From Chelydra serpentina (lineage: Eukaryota > Chordata > Testudines > Chelydridae), in assembly GCA_037349315.1 (NCBI GenBank), contig JBAIAC010000018.1:5146001-5210000 (forward strand): 64,000 nt of DNA, read 5' to 3'. Below are positions 53,975-64,000 of this stretch, in pieces. Made by a program: the position numbers and the translations under genes. Each line of letters opens with the position of its first letter. Position 1 is the first letter of the stretch. Under the pieces are notes generated by a model. That model did not search any database. It worked only from the letters and a program-made list of their open reading frames with translations, and was not told the origin of the DNA.

Positions 53975-56289
53975 AGTCATTTTGGCCTTGCAATGCTGAG
54001 TGGAGCAACACCTAACTTCTTTTTAAAAAGCTGGACCTACATGTTGAAAAGGTCACGTTTATGCCATTTTTAAATTCTGCACTTCTATATGCATCTCTTC
54101 TAGAACACCAGCAATATGCAGATTCCATATAGCCATCAACTTTTAAAAAGTCAGTGGATATTTGTCACTATTCTGGCTGGTAAAAAGCTTTGCTAATGTA
54201 GGTCTTGTGTAAGCGCTTGCTTTTTAAAACCACGATCAATAAAAGACATTAAGTACAACTTTCTGCCCTCAGTTATACCTGTCCAATCCCACTCTCCTTA
54301 TTTACCCCATTATCTCTTTCGTTAATATAAGTGAGGTTGCAAAGGGGTGAAACTGAGTGGTAGTCTGGGCCTCACAGATCTGCATTTAGACAAATCTGAT
54401 GAATCATAGGGCTACGTGTGCATTTATGAATGAGCAATTAGCCCTTTGTGACATTACAGCACTTTTTAAAAATTTTCCTATGTGCATGAAAAATGCAGTG
54501 TTGAAAATTGTTACACAGAGTGATGTTCAGTTATATTATAATAAATACCACAGGACAAATCCTGTAGTTCTTACTCACTTTTAATTCAGTCCTTGTGGAA
54601 TCAATGCTCTTATTATCTTCAGAGTGAATATTGTCTGAGAAAGAAGTAAGGAGAAAAGGGAAAACTTCAGGTTTTATTCCTATATATTGGCACAACTTTG
54701 GTGTCAGTGGAACTTTTCTGATTTACACCAGCTAAGGGTCTAATCGTAAATATTTTCTTGCTGCTTGCTGGTTACTGGTTCTAAAACTTTGCTGTATTCG
54801 TTTTCTTCCCTCATGAATCCTGCACCAAACCATTTATTCAATACCAAGGTCCAAAAGCTGCTCCTGCAAAAAGGAGACACCAGGACTGCATTGCTCATAA
54901 GCATATAACGATTAGTATCTCCAGAAGGTACAAAACCGTGCACTCTAATGCATGAGGAATTGGAGAAATGATTGTATATAAGCCACCAGGAAAGGGGTGA
55001 GTATTTGTGAACAGTAGTTGATAAGTTGGATTTCAAAAAATATCTTGAGGCTGAAGTGTGAACTGTCTTGTTTCAAGAATCTGGTAAGGGGTCTGTTAGA
55101 AGAGATTGGTAATGCATGCATGCTGCACCTTGCATTTATTGCTCACTTTTGCATAGAGTGAGATGAGATGATATCAAAAGGAATCTGGGAAGGTAGACAG
55201 CTCAGTTGTTATACTGCAACCTCATTTCTGTTACATTTGCATACAAATTGATCTGGAAATCCATCAGCTGACTTTGTTAATGAGGTCAAGAAAAACATGC
55301 AGAGTTAATCAAGCCCAGCTATAGCTTTTGTTGGTTAACTGTCTCCAGAGAAAGAAACTCAGGAACACCATTTTTTGCTGTGCTTGCCAAAACACCTTCC
55401 CACAGTAGAAGTATCAGAATGAAATTTCATTTAAGAGCTCCCTCCTTTTGCACAAAAGTTACCCGTGCATGTCATTCTTGTCATTTTAATTGAACGTATA
55501 GACTTGACTGGCATATAGTGGAATTTACTCTGACAGTATAACAATAATAAATTATTGCTCAAAATCTGGTAAAGAAACCTGTGACTTAGAAAAGCAGAAT
55601 ATTGAGGAATTGGGGAAGAGGAAGGAGGAAATTTCATAAGCTATAGAGTTACCTCCGAGTCAACCCTACCACGCTACCATTTTATCCATTTATTCTTCTA
55701 ATTTTTGCCTGCCTGTTGATGCTTAATTATTCCAGACGTTATGCCCATCATATTCCAAGCTACCACTATTCATCAAGTGGCTCAATCTTTTCCAGTCTTC
55801 CTGTTAATAACTGAAATGTTCTTTATTACTTTTACAACTCTTCTGACTTTTTCCTTCCACTTTGCTAGTACTTTGAAATTCATTGTAGAAATAAGATGTA
55901 TCCACCTAAATCCACAAAGGATATATGGGGAAATTAATTTTAATATTGAATATGGTTTTCATATTAGTTGAATTATGAACTAACAGATTAGTTGACATTG
56001 GTATTTGTGACCCTGTGCACTGAACAGGTGCCATTATGGGAGATGCTTAGGTTCATAACCATATTCTGTATTCTTTACTTCACAAGCACGAGGATCCAAT
56101 CCTGCTCTGGAATGGTGACAATGGTTGATTAAAATTTTAAAAAGCAACCAAGTCCCATTTTGAAAGTGTCAGGAGCTAATTTTCATTGAAAGTGAATGAG
56201 ATGTAGGTTCCTAAATCACTTAGTTTAAGTGTTTTTGAAAAATTTACTCACTGAATTCAGGGATTGTAGGATTGAGCCCTGAGAAAAGA
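53975..56289. other. Largely unassigned stretch
   Basis: Around 54685-54740 there is a decayed piece of the GATTTACACCAGCTAAGGGT palindromic family. Otherwise no gene or repeat is recognised; frames up to 98 codons (54740-55036, minus) lack any domain. Confidence 0.45.
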
Positions 56290-57350
56290 CTATGGTGAAA
56301 TCAATGACAAAACTCCCATTGATTTTATTATTTGTATTACAATAGTACCTAGGAGCACTAATCAAGGACCAGAACCCCATTGTGCTGAGTACTGTACAAA
56401 GACAAAACAAAAACATGCTAAGGAACTTACAGTCTAAGTATAAGACAAGAAACAACAGATGGACACGGGTAGATGGGGGGTGTCCAAGGAACCAATGAGA
56501 CAAGATTGGTCAGCATGATAGACAGTGGTCTCAGCACACCAATAGCCTAGCCATTGTCAAGTTGGTTGGTTGTTTCTTTGTTTTATGTAGGCATTACAGC
56601 AGAGGAGAATATTAAGGAGGGATTTAAAGGAGAATAATGAGATAGCTTTGTGGATGTTTACAGGGAGCTCTTCCCAAGTGTGAGGGGCAACATGGGAGAA
56701 AGCGCAAAGGTGGTTCTTTGAAAATTTAACAAAAGAGCAACGGAGGCTAGATTCATGCAGCAATGAGAGGCGGGAGCTGACATTTTTGATAGCGAATGAG
56801 AGATAACAGTCCTTGAAAGTGAATACAACCAACTTATGTTTCATGCAAAAAAGAAGGGGGAGCAGTAGAGAGATTCAAAGAGAGGGGTGACAGGCTAGGA
56901 GAACGATCTTCGCAGCAGCATTCTGAATGGATATGATTGCCTTTGTCTAGGCCAGAGAAAAGGATGCTGCAGTAATGGAGACCTGATATGAAGATAGATT
57001 AGACAAGAGTTCTAGCTATGTGGATGGACTCATCTTAGAGAGGTTATGCAGAAAGAATCTGCAAGATTTAGACATAAAATGGATGTGAGGACCTCTGTCA
57101 GGATGACACCCAAGTTATGGGCCTGACTGCTAGGCAAGATGGCGGTGTTTTGAGAAAGGAAGTGGCGAGAGCAGTTGTGAGAGGGGAAGAAATTAAGAGT
57201 TATGTTTTAATGACGTTGAGCTTCATCTGATGGCTAAATATCCACAAGATGTCAGAGAGACAGGCCAAGATTTGACTTGAGACAGAAGGAGTCAGGTCTG
57301 GAGTAGAGAAGTAAATCTGTGAGTTGTCAACACAAAGATGGTAGCTGAAT
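56290..57350 (-). mobile_element. L2-like LINE, about 1 kb of 3' half, antisense
   Basis: On the minus strand, a decayed ORF2 runs from about 57350, with HSECCC-like remains of the NAAAR region near 56925. The frame at 56844-56557 contains LVVFTFKD and FSHVAPHTWEELPV followed by FSFKSLLNI, the typical L2/CR1-group C-terminal pattern (F-A-P-LW-LP ... SFK-LL). It is followed by a 3' UTR with CTTAGACTGTAAGTTCCTTA and CACAATGGGGTTCTGGTCC, and a tail near 56320. This copy links the short 3' tails elsewhere in the window to a real LINE. Several stops and frameshifts; inactive. Confidence 0.85.
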
Positions 57351-57526
57351 TTGTTTCATGAGACGAGGTCTTTGCCCTTCAGGCCTGGGGAATGGCATAC
57401 TCCTCTAGTGGAGTTTAGATTGTAATTCATTGACAAAGACGGTATCCTAAATTTAAATTAGAATACAGAGCACTATGTAAACTCAAAATGCAGAGATGAG
57501 AATGCATGAAAAAGAAGACAATAGAA
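57351..57526. other. Unassigned short stretch
   Basis: Possible upstream continuation of the L2-like LINE, not recognisable. Confidence 0.35.
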
Positions 57527-57628
57527 GGCCTGATTCTCCTCATATATTGGTGTAAAACAAAAGTAACTCCACTGAAGTCAATGGAGTTACACTGGTGTAT
57601 ATATCTGTTGTGAGAGGAGAATCAGGAC
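57527..57628. mobile_element. Palindromic MITE-like element (GGCCTGATTCTCCT ends)
   Basis: CCTGATTCTCCTC near 57529-57541 is the reverse complement of GAGGAGAATCAGG at 57615-57627. Inside, AGTAACTCCACTGAAGTCAA and TGGAGTTACACTGGTGTA give a second, nearly symmetrical core. The best preserved member of the palindromic family in this window. Confidence 0.7.
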
Positions 57629-58453
57629 CCATTGACTTCTTCAAAAGAACACACATTTCAGCATAGTAGGTACAAAGATATAATTTCTTTGTTTCATATT
57701 TCATAATTAGAAACAAAAGCCTTTGATAATATGATAAGTGGTCCGAACGGGGGTTGCAGGTAATCATGTCTAACTAATTATCTACTGTATAATCAAAAAA
57801 CACAAGAGAAATAGGCACCTGCATAATACAGGCCTTTAGAACAGATGTGCCCCTATTAATAGACATGAATTGTCTATTAAAACTCTGAAGTGACAGGGAA
57901 TGTTATCCTCTGATAGTGAGGACTGCCCTCACTAACCTTCAGTTCCTATGCAATTATTAGCAAGAAAAATGCAGAAGTGCCATGATTTGTCCCTTCTTTT
58001 CATTATTCTGCAAGCATGGACATTTAGCTCTCAAAGGTTTTCCGGGTAAAACGCTGCGTTCGCTCTTCCCTGGTGGAATTTTACAGAATATATCATTTCT
58101 AGAGATGCAACAAAAAGAACAGTCAATGGAAATATTTTCTTGGTAAAAAAATCCGCTATGTTTAAGTATTCAGGGTTCATTAGAAATGTTACAGATGTAC
58201 TGTGCTGATAATTATGGATGTAATAAATAATGTAATATGGGAATTTTTTAAAGATACAAAATATAGACTTTGAACTACATGACTATGGTTGTAATAAAAA
58301 TGAGCTACTTAGAAATAGACAACTGGGAACAATAAATTAATGCATTTATTCATGAGGATAATATTTTAGATATTAATAACTCTTTCCAACGTCCACATGT
58401 TTCACAGTAGATGAACAATAAGACTTTGAACCTCCATAAACTTGGGTACTATT
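57629..58453. other. Unassigned noncoding stretch
   Basis: No gene or repeat recognised; AT-rich. Confidence 0.5.
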
Positions 58454-58515
58454 TAACTTTACACAAGTGAGTCATCCTGTTGGCTTCAGTGGTTTTACTC
58501 ACATGTGTAAAGTTA
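58454..58515. mobile_element. Short fold-back element with 19-bp arms
   Basis: TAACTTTACACAAGTGAGT (58454-58472) and ACTCACATGTGTAAAGTTA (58497-58515) are reverse complements except at one position. The centre is TTGGCTTCAGTGG, a worn symmetrical core. Downstream AAGCATGTGCATAAATCTTT continues the TTAAGCACAT family pattern. Confidence 0.65.
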
Positions 58516-59880
58516 AGCATGTGCATAAATCTTTGCAACACTGGGGTCCTAAACGTTAAATGCCATCAATAGCTATTAGAAATACAATAAAATATCCTCT
58601 AGTTTTTAAATGCTTGCTGGAATGATTATTTTTTAAATAAATCATAAACTGAAATCAAACAAACAAACCTCCTCCATTGTCTTTCCTCCCCGTCAGTTAT
58701 GAATAATAGTTAATTCTATATGAGACATACATACATTTCTAATCTTCATGGTTGTAAAGAAAAGCTTGACACTGTGACCAGAATATAACCAGTACTGAGA
58801 CATCTGACTGAGTTTGCAGACAGATTGAAACAATAGCTTTAGTAAGCGGGAGCTGCCTCATGCATTTCAAAAGGGGAGTTAACTCCAAGCCCCGATTGCT
58901 CTGTGAGGGCTGCATTAACACCACCTTAAGAGAGGCCCTCGTGTGTTGCAGAAGGTGAAGAGTGCACTGGGCTCAGCCCAGCAAATGCACCTGGATGCTG
59001 GGGTAACTAATGACAAGGATTCCTTGCTGCTGTTCCTGCTCGAGAAAAGTGGTGGAGGAAAGGCAAATCCTGACACCATCCCCGTTGATTTCAGGGAGAG
59101 AGGGGACCCTGCTACTTAGTGGGGAGAATGGAGCTCCCTGCCATGACCATTGCAAATGAGGGGTGGAGGCCCTGGAGTCCTTGTGTCAAGGTGTGTCTGT
59201 GTCCCTGGATTGCCTTAACCTAGTCCAGCACTTCTCATCCTTTCACTATTAATAGCAGGAAAATAACCAGTCCAGTTACTCTGGAAAACATGCTGAATAA
59301 TGTTCTCTAATCTTCAGTAAAACAGTCTGTCTGTAGGTATTCATAGGAGTTCTCTTCAAGTAGCTTTTTGTTCTCTCCTTACCAGCGTACAGGATACGTT
59401 GAGTCCAGCTAGAGTAAACAATGATCTGGTGAGACTATAAATTGAAATACTAGGTAAACGTTGTCCAGTGGAAACCTTTTGCAGCAAAGTTAGGTGATTA
59501 TAACACGTTTGACAGTATCAGGCTACTACAATGAATCCAAAAGGCGACTGATGTTTAGACTTTTTCCTTGTCTAAAACAGCTTACATTGTGTTAAGCATT
59601 TGAAAGGTCAAACTGAATGTTATGCTGTGTATTGTAGTAGATGGTATATAAAAGCTCAATATATGTGTGTGTGTGTCACATACTTTGTAGTATGCTCGTG
59701 GCTGCATTAGCAACCTATAGATTTAACAGAAGATATTAAAAATTTGTCATATAATGTCTACACAGCTACCATAGAATAATATCTCGTCTTCTAAGTAGAA
59801 GAGAAAAGTGTGGTCATCTCATATACCACTGTGTCATAAACGCCAGAAAATGCTGACTTTTTAAATGATCACCATTCTAG
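58516..59880. other. Unassigned stretch, GC-richer in the middle
   Basis: From about 58840 to 59220 the sequence is GC-richer than the surroundings and might be an old repeat, not identified. A short (TG)n run lies at 59662-59677. No gene is supported. Confidence 0.4.
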
Positions 59881-60005
59881 GTATGAGCGCCCCTAAACAC
59901 ATAGATTAGATTTAGGTGTTTTGTATATATCTGAATACATCTGTATTCAACACACACACTATATATATATGTGTGTTTAATCTATGTGTTTAGAGGCACT
60001 CATAG
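59881..60005. mobile_element. Long imperfect palindrome, MITE-like
   Basis: GTATGAGCGCCCCTAAACAC plus ATAGATTA (59881-59908) pairs with 59978-60005 with about three mismatches. A smaller hairpin (GAATACATCTGTATTC) lies in the centre, followed by (CA)n(TA)n(TG)n sequence. It fits a small fold-back element or a cruciform-prone palindrome. Confidence 0.65.
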
Positions 60006-60782
60006 CAATTTGCATCTGGCAAATTACGACATGCTCCATGAAGCTCAGCTGTGCAAGCAGGTTTGTTGGGGATGGAATCAAGGGTCTGCCCCTCCCTGCT
60101 CACCTGTTGTGGAGATGAGGAATAGCAGGTGCACAGTGCCTGCTTACACCTGCATACCCAGAACAAAAGTCAGGGAGCCCAGGCAAGGATACAAGTCGGG
60201 TTCTTCCTCCCCTTATGCTTCTGCATGGCACGGCCAAAACCACTATCTAGCCCACAGAGTTTAACAACATACATTTTTTGTGGCCTGTGTTTCACTGTGT
60301 TCGTTGCTATTGCCCTCCTGGTCACATTCACTCACATAGATTTCTCATCTGGCTAGCCTTCATCATAATTTTGTTGCACGTTACATTTGACACAATTGTG
60401 ATAAAAATGCAGGGTGACGCTTTCCCAGGGTGTGAGCCAAACTTAGCGTGTACCATCTCTATTATCCTTGTGATTCATTTCGTTCCAGTCCATTTTTAAC
60501 CTGGAAAAATGAATAGCATGTCCTAACTGTGGGCCCTCTCCAGCTGTAATGATCTGTGCCTCCTTGCATCATGGAAAATCCTTATCAGAAGGCTAGTCCA
60601 TTCAACAATGTCTCAGCTGACAGAAGTAGCCCTTTCTTTCAGGTAAAGGAGTGGAGCTAACAAACTCCACAGGAAAACATGTAGTTCAGGTTGATGAGCT
60701 CTCTCTCTGAAGTGGATATTATCCTCCTCATTCTAGGAGACACCTGCAGTAACAAAACATTTTATTTGTGAGGCAGTGTCAC
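60006..60782. other. Unassigned noncoding stretch
   Basis: Three overlapping frames (59971-60264, 60129-60356, 60278-60499) exist here but none shows a domain. No gene is supported. Confidence 0.45.
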
Positions 60783-60978
60783 TATTTATAGATGGGATTC
60801 AAGAGACCTGGATTCTATTCCTGAATCTGTTACTGGCCTGCTGGGTGACCTTCACCACTCTGAGACTCAATTTCCTGATCTGTAAAATGGAGATAATGAT
60901 ATCAATCTCCTTTATAAAGCATTTTCAGATCTACTGATGCAGAGTCCTGTATAAAAGCTAAGTGCCATTATTATGATG
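60783..60978 (+). mobile_element. MIR-type CORE-SINE
   Basis: GAGACCTGGATTCTATTCCT, TACTGGCCTGCTGGGTGACC, CTCAATTTCCTGATCTGTAA, AATGGAGATAATGATATCAA and CATTTTCAGATCTACTGATG, with a CCATTATTATGA end. Typical order; diverged. Confidence 0.85.
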
Positions 60979-62240
60979 TAGTTCCCCCTATCCATGTAGT
61001 ACACCAACAAAAACAATTATGTACATAAATCTCCCTATGCTACCAGAGCTAAGAGCTTCAGCCCTTAGAAGACAATATTAGTATTCTAGGTAACTGGAGA
61101 GAGGGCGTTGGGGAGGCAGTCTTTGGTTTATATTTGTTCTTGAGCAATGCATTTCAGGCAATTCTACTTTGCATTGTAGCTGTCTAAATGCCTGTCAGAT
61201 TTACTACCCCATTCTTATAAAACTAATGTCACAGGACTTTCTTAAGCATGCTCCATCTAATGTATTCACTAATGCTATATGTGGCTTGGGGAGGCAGGCA
61301 GAGCTGAAGTTGGAGCAGAAAGTTTAGCCAACAATGTTCTATAGATGTAGATGGTTGAATTTGGGAGAATTTTCTATATCAAGAATCACAGTTTTGCTGT
61401 GTAGACCTATGCAAATCCTTGGGCTCTTGTCAGTATTTATTTGCATGCATACACAACACTTACGTTTGAAAGGATTCTTTGTGGTCAGATTTCATTGTGA
61501 ACTTACAGGCAAGATTTGGATTAATCTAAACAGGAAATTGAATTAGTAGCCATAATAGAAAATACCGGATGACTTTCTGTACTTGAATTTTCCCACACAA
61601 ACTTGAAGCACCCACCAAGTGACATTGTGGATCTTAATGGTGAATAGTTAGAAATTTGACTGACAAACACAATTCATGCATACCACTGGTTCATTAATAT
61701 AGGTTTAACTTGAATCAGGGCCGATTTTGAGTGCCTTTTGGTCATATGTGTTTATTGGGCAACACAGTACAGGTTTTTAGTTACACCAGTGTAATTTAAT
61801 ATAGTACATTGTTTTAAAAAGGATACCTTGGTAAATGACCTTTCATTCCAATGAAGGAGTCATCCCAAGAGATATGATTGCGGTTGTAATGCTGCTCCAG
61901 GGAGATGCAGAGCTGCAGGAAGCCTATGATCGTCCCCGTGGAGTTGCTGAGAGGCCTTGTTGATCAGTCTAAAATGTCCAAGGCATAGTCTAAGCCATAA
62001 CAGGATGTATACTGAGCTACTCCATAGACTAAACTAGTGCCAGGGAAACTTCAATACCACCGTAATTGGTAGATTGGACAGAGGAACCAGGCATGGCAGC
62101 AGCAGTCCAGTGAGGTTTCTTAATATGGAAGAATCAAGTTAGTAGGAAGGAACAGGGAGAGGTGAAGGGCAATCAAATAAAAAAATAAGGTTCTCGCTGT
62201 AATTTCAGTGGGATTCAAAGGGAGTCATTTCAAGCTGTTG
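60979..62240. other. Unassigned noncoding stretch
   Basis: No gene or recognised repeat. On the minus strand around 61990-61790 there is a further open stretch with LEQHYNRNHISWDDSF, not recognised. It may belong with the frame at 62241-62651. Confidence 0.4.
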
Positions 62241-62651
62241 TTACAGTTTCCTATTGAGGCTGACTGCAAACCTGCAAAGTGGTTCTGGTATCCTGAAGAG
62301 GGAATTCCCCGTCAGAGGTGGCCATGTAGACACTACATCACTGCAACTACCCATGCCCTGCCTCGAAGACAGAGACAGGAGATCCAGCCCTCGGGCCCTT
62401 GAGGATGATATTAGTTGATAATTATCCCATGTGCACAGTGCTTCTCTGACACTGGAGAACGCAGATTGCCACTGCTTACTGCTAGTCACCCACCACTGAG
62501 ATGCGTAAAGAGACCAAGCATCCCTTAAATAATGCAAATGTCTAACTGCTCTTCCGTCAGCCAGAACACAGGCAAAGCCCATCAGGCAAAGAATCATTGG
62601 GATGCGGGGGAGATCAAGCTGCTCAACAACCCCCTCACCCGAAATTCCCAA
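62241..62651 (-). other. Unassigned 136-codon open frame; possible relic of an unknown coding sequence
   Basis: The longest minus-strand frame in the window. It is rich in Ser, Leu, Arg and Trp, and includes QWWVTSSKQWQSAFSSVREA and LCTWDNYQLISS. I cannot assign a domain or family. The region is GC-richer than its surroundings. The frame has no evident promoter, splice sites or downstream exon. It may be a decayed transposon frame, a processed pseudogene piece, or a chance frame. Coding status is unproven. Confidence 0.2.
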
Positions 62652-63214
62652 GAAGTAAAACGCTTTCTTTGGGAGGACACCTGTTCTGGTACCTAGCTAC
62701 TGCCCCTCTCTGTTCTCATCTTCTGCACAGAGGAGAGAGAAGTAGGATGTGTGGAGGGCTGCTTAGTTGATATGAGCGTTCAGGAACTCGCTGACATAAA
62801 ACTTTCACATCCACTAATCATAGTTCTGTATTTGTAACTGGCACATATTGTGATTGCATGTGCAAAATAGGTAACTGTGTCAGAAACTAAGTAGTGAGGA
62901 ATTAGCCATTTGCTTATGTATTTTCCCAGGTTTCGTGTGCAGTTGCAGTAGCTCTATGTGAAAATGTGGGTAAACTTTTAAACCTGCATTTTTTGTGTGT
63001 AGACCTTGCACCTCCATTTTAAAAAAAAGATTGCTCCAAAGTGACCTGCCAAAGTTGCACAAGCAACACAGAATGAAAAAAATCTTAGGAATTTTAGAGC
63101 AATATAGCAATCTGTATTGCTGGCTTCTAGAAATTCCTATCAGTTCTTAGATCTCCAGATTAAACTCAACTCAAAATACTGCAGGAGCAGACTATTATCT
63201 CTGTTACACCAGTG
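62652..63214. other. Unassigned noncoding stretch
   Basis: No gene or repeat recognised. Confidence 0.5.
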
Positions 63215-63290
63215 TCAGAAGCATGCTAGGTGCTGTACAAACATACAGGAGGACAGAGTCCCTACCTCAAACAATTTAGACTAGACAATT
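63215..63290 (-). mobile_element. L2-like LINE 3' UTR piece, antisense
   Basis: GCTAGGTGCTGTACAAACAT, ACAGGAGGACAGAGTCCCTA and CAAACAATTTAGACTA are the reverse of the TGTAAGCTCTTTGGGGCAGG-to-TGTACAGCACCTAGC landmark series. A short fragment. Confidence 0.5.
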
Positions 63291-63337
63291 TTGCGTAATT
63301 ATATCTCCTGTTACACTTTGCCCAAGCACTTCTCACC

Positions 63338-64000
63338 TGTAGACTCATAGACTTTAAGGCAGAAGGGACCATTATGATCATCTAGTCTGACCTCCTGCAC
63401 AATGCAGGCCACAAAATCTCACCCACCCACTCCTGGAATAATCCTCTCAACTATGTCTCAGCTATTGAAGTCCTCAAATCATGGTTTAAAGACTTCAAGA
63501 TGCAGAGAATCCTCCAGCAAATGACCTGTCCCCCATGCTGCAGAGGAAGGCGAAAAACCTCCAGGGCCTCTGCCGATCTACCCTGGAGGAAAATTCCTTC
63601 CCGACCCCAAATATGGCGATCAGCTGAACCCTGAGCATGTGGGCAAGACTCACCAGCCAGACACCCAGGAAAAAGTTCTCTGTAGTAACATCTAACATCC
63701 CATCATTGACCATTGGTCCTATTTACCACTGATGGCAATTAATTGACCTTTGACTAGGATCATGTTCATGTTATCCCATCAAACCATCCCCTCCATAAAC
63801 TTATGTAGTTTAATCTTGAAGCCAGATAGGTCTTTTGCCCCCTCTGCTTTCCTTGGAAGGCTGTTCCAGAACTTCACTCCTCAGATGGTTAGAAACCTTC
63901 GTCTAATTTCAAGTCTAAACTTCCTGATGACCAGTTTATATCCATTTGTTCTTGTGTCCACATTGGTACTGAGCTGAAATAATTCCTCTCCCTCCCTGGT
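63338..64000 (-). mobile_element. CR1 LINE, antisense, running off the window end
   Basis: On the plus strand it begins with the 3' terminus (TAGACTCATAGACTTTAAGG, CATCTAGTCTGACCTCCTGC) and continues through the 3' UTR (GAAAATTCCTTCCCGACCCC, GAGCATGTGGGCAAGACTCA). From about 63850 it reaches the C-terminal end of ORF2 (GGCTGTTCCAGAACTTCACT, which is the reverse of the coding words for FWN-LP). It mirrors the sense copy at 8415-9628. The 5' part lies outside the window. Confidence 0.92.

Noticed and set aside
1..64000. CRISPR arrays, operons, prophage or bacterial genes
   Set aside because: No regularly spaced direct repeats of CRISPR type and no dense open frames; the repeats are vertebrate transposons.

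Overview
The window reads as nuclear DNA of a turtle, most likely a cryptodire (hidden-necked) species. It is AT-rich, has no long open reading frame, and is littered with amniote and turtle-type interspersed repeats. The lineage call rests mainly on three things: CR1 LINEs with typical sauropsid 3' ends, one tRNA-derived SINE that ends in a CR1-like tail (the cryptodiran Cry/tortoise Pol III SINE type), and several short hAT-like DNA transposons with termini such as CAGGGGTNNNCAA and TTGTCTACAC. I find no protein-coding exon, tRNA or rRNA gene, CRISPR array or bacterial-type feature that I can support. The window is best described as intergenic DNA or a very long intron.

Layout. At 1-5 kb there is sparse old repeat material, then an LTR-like block with 47-bp tandem units (3.88-4.49 kb) and an antisense CR1 (4.81-5.34 kb). 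At 6-10 kb come a MIR-type SINE, a hAT-like MITE with a duplicated end, and a sense CR1 of about 1.2 kb. At 10-25 kb there are small fold-back elements, an L2-like LINE end (15.7-16.1 kb), two MIR-type SINEs, and a clean hAT-like MITE with a perfect 8-bp target duplication (24.07-24.38 kb). At 25-32 kb repeats are sparse. At 32.5-43 kb there are a GC-rich MITE, an antisense CR1 carrying a MITE with a perfect 8-bp duplication, a (TG)28 microsatellite beside another MITE, a CR1 3' end split by a MITE, and an antisense L2-like tail. At 44-54 kb there is the densest cluster of small DNA elements, including a MITE containing the tRNA-derived SINE and an ancient CR1 containing a 70-bp-arm inverted dimer. 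At 56-64 kb there are an antisense L2-like LINE of about 1 kb, fold-back elements, a MIR, an unassigned 136-codon frame, and an antisense CR1 running off the window end.

No genes act together here. What the window records is the order of transposon activity. CR1, L2-like and MIR copies are the older layer. hAT-like MITEs and the inverted dimer have landed inside CR1 copies, and the SINE has landed inside a MITE. Family assignments come from remembered motifs and from comparing copies within the window; no database was searched.
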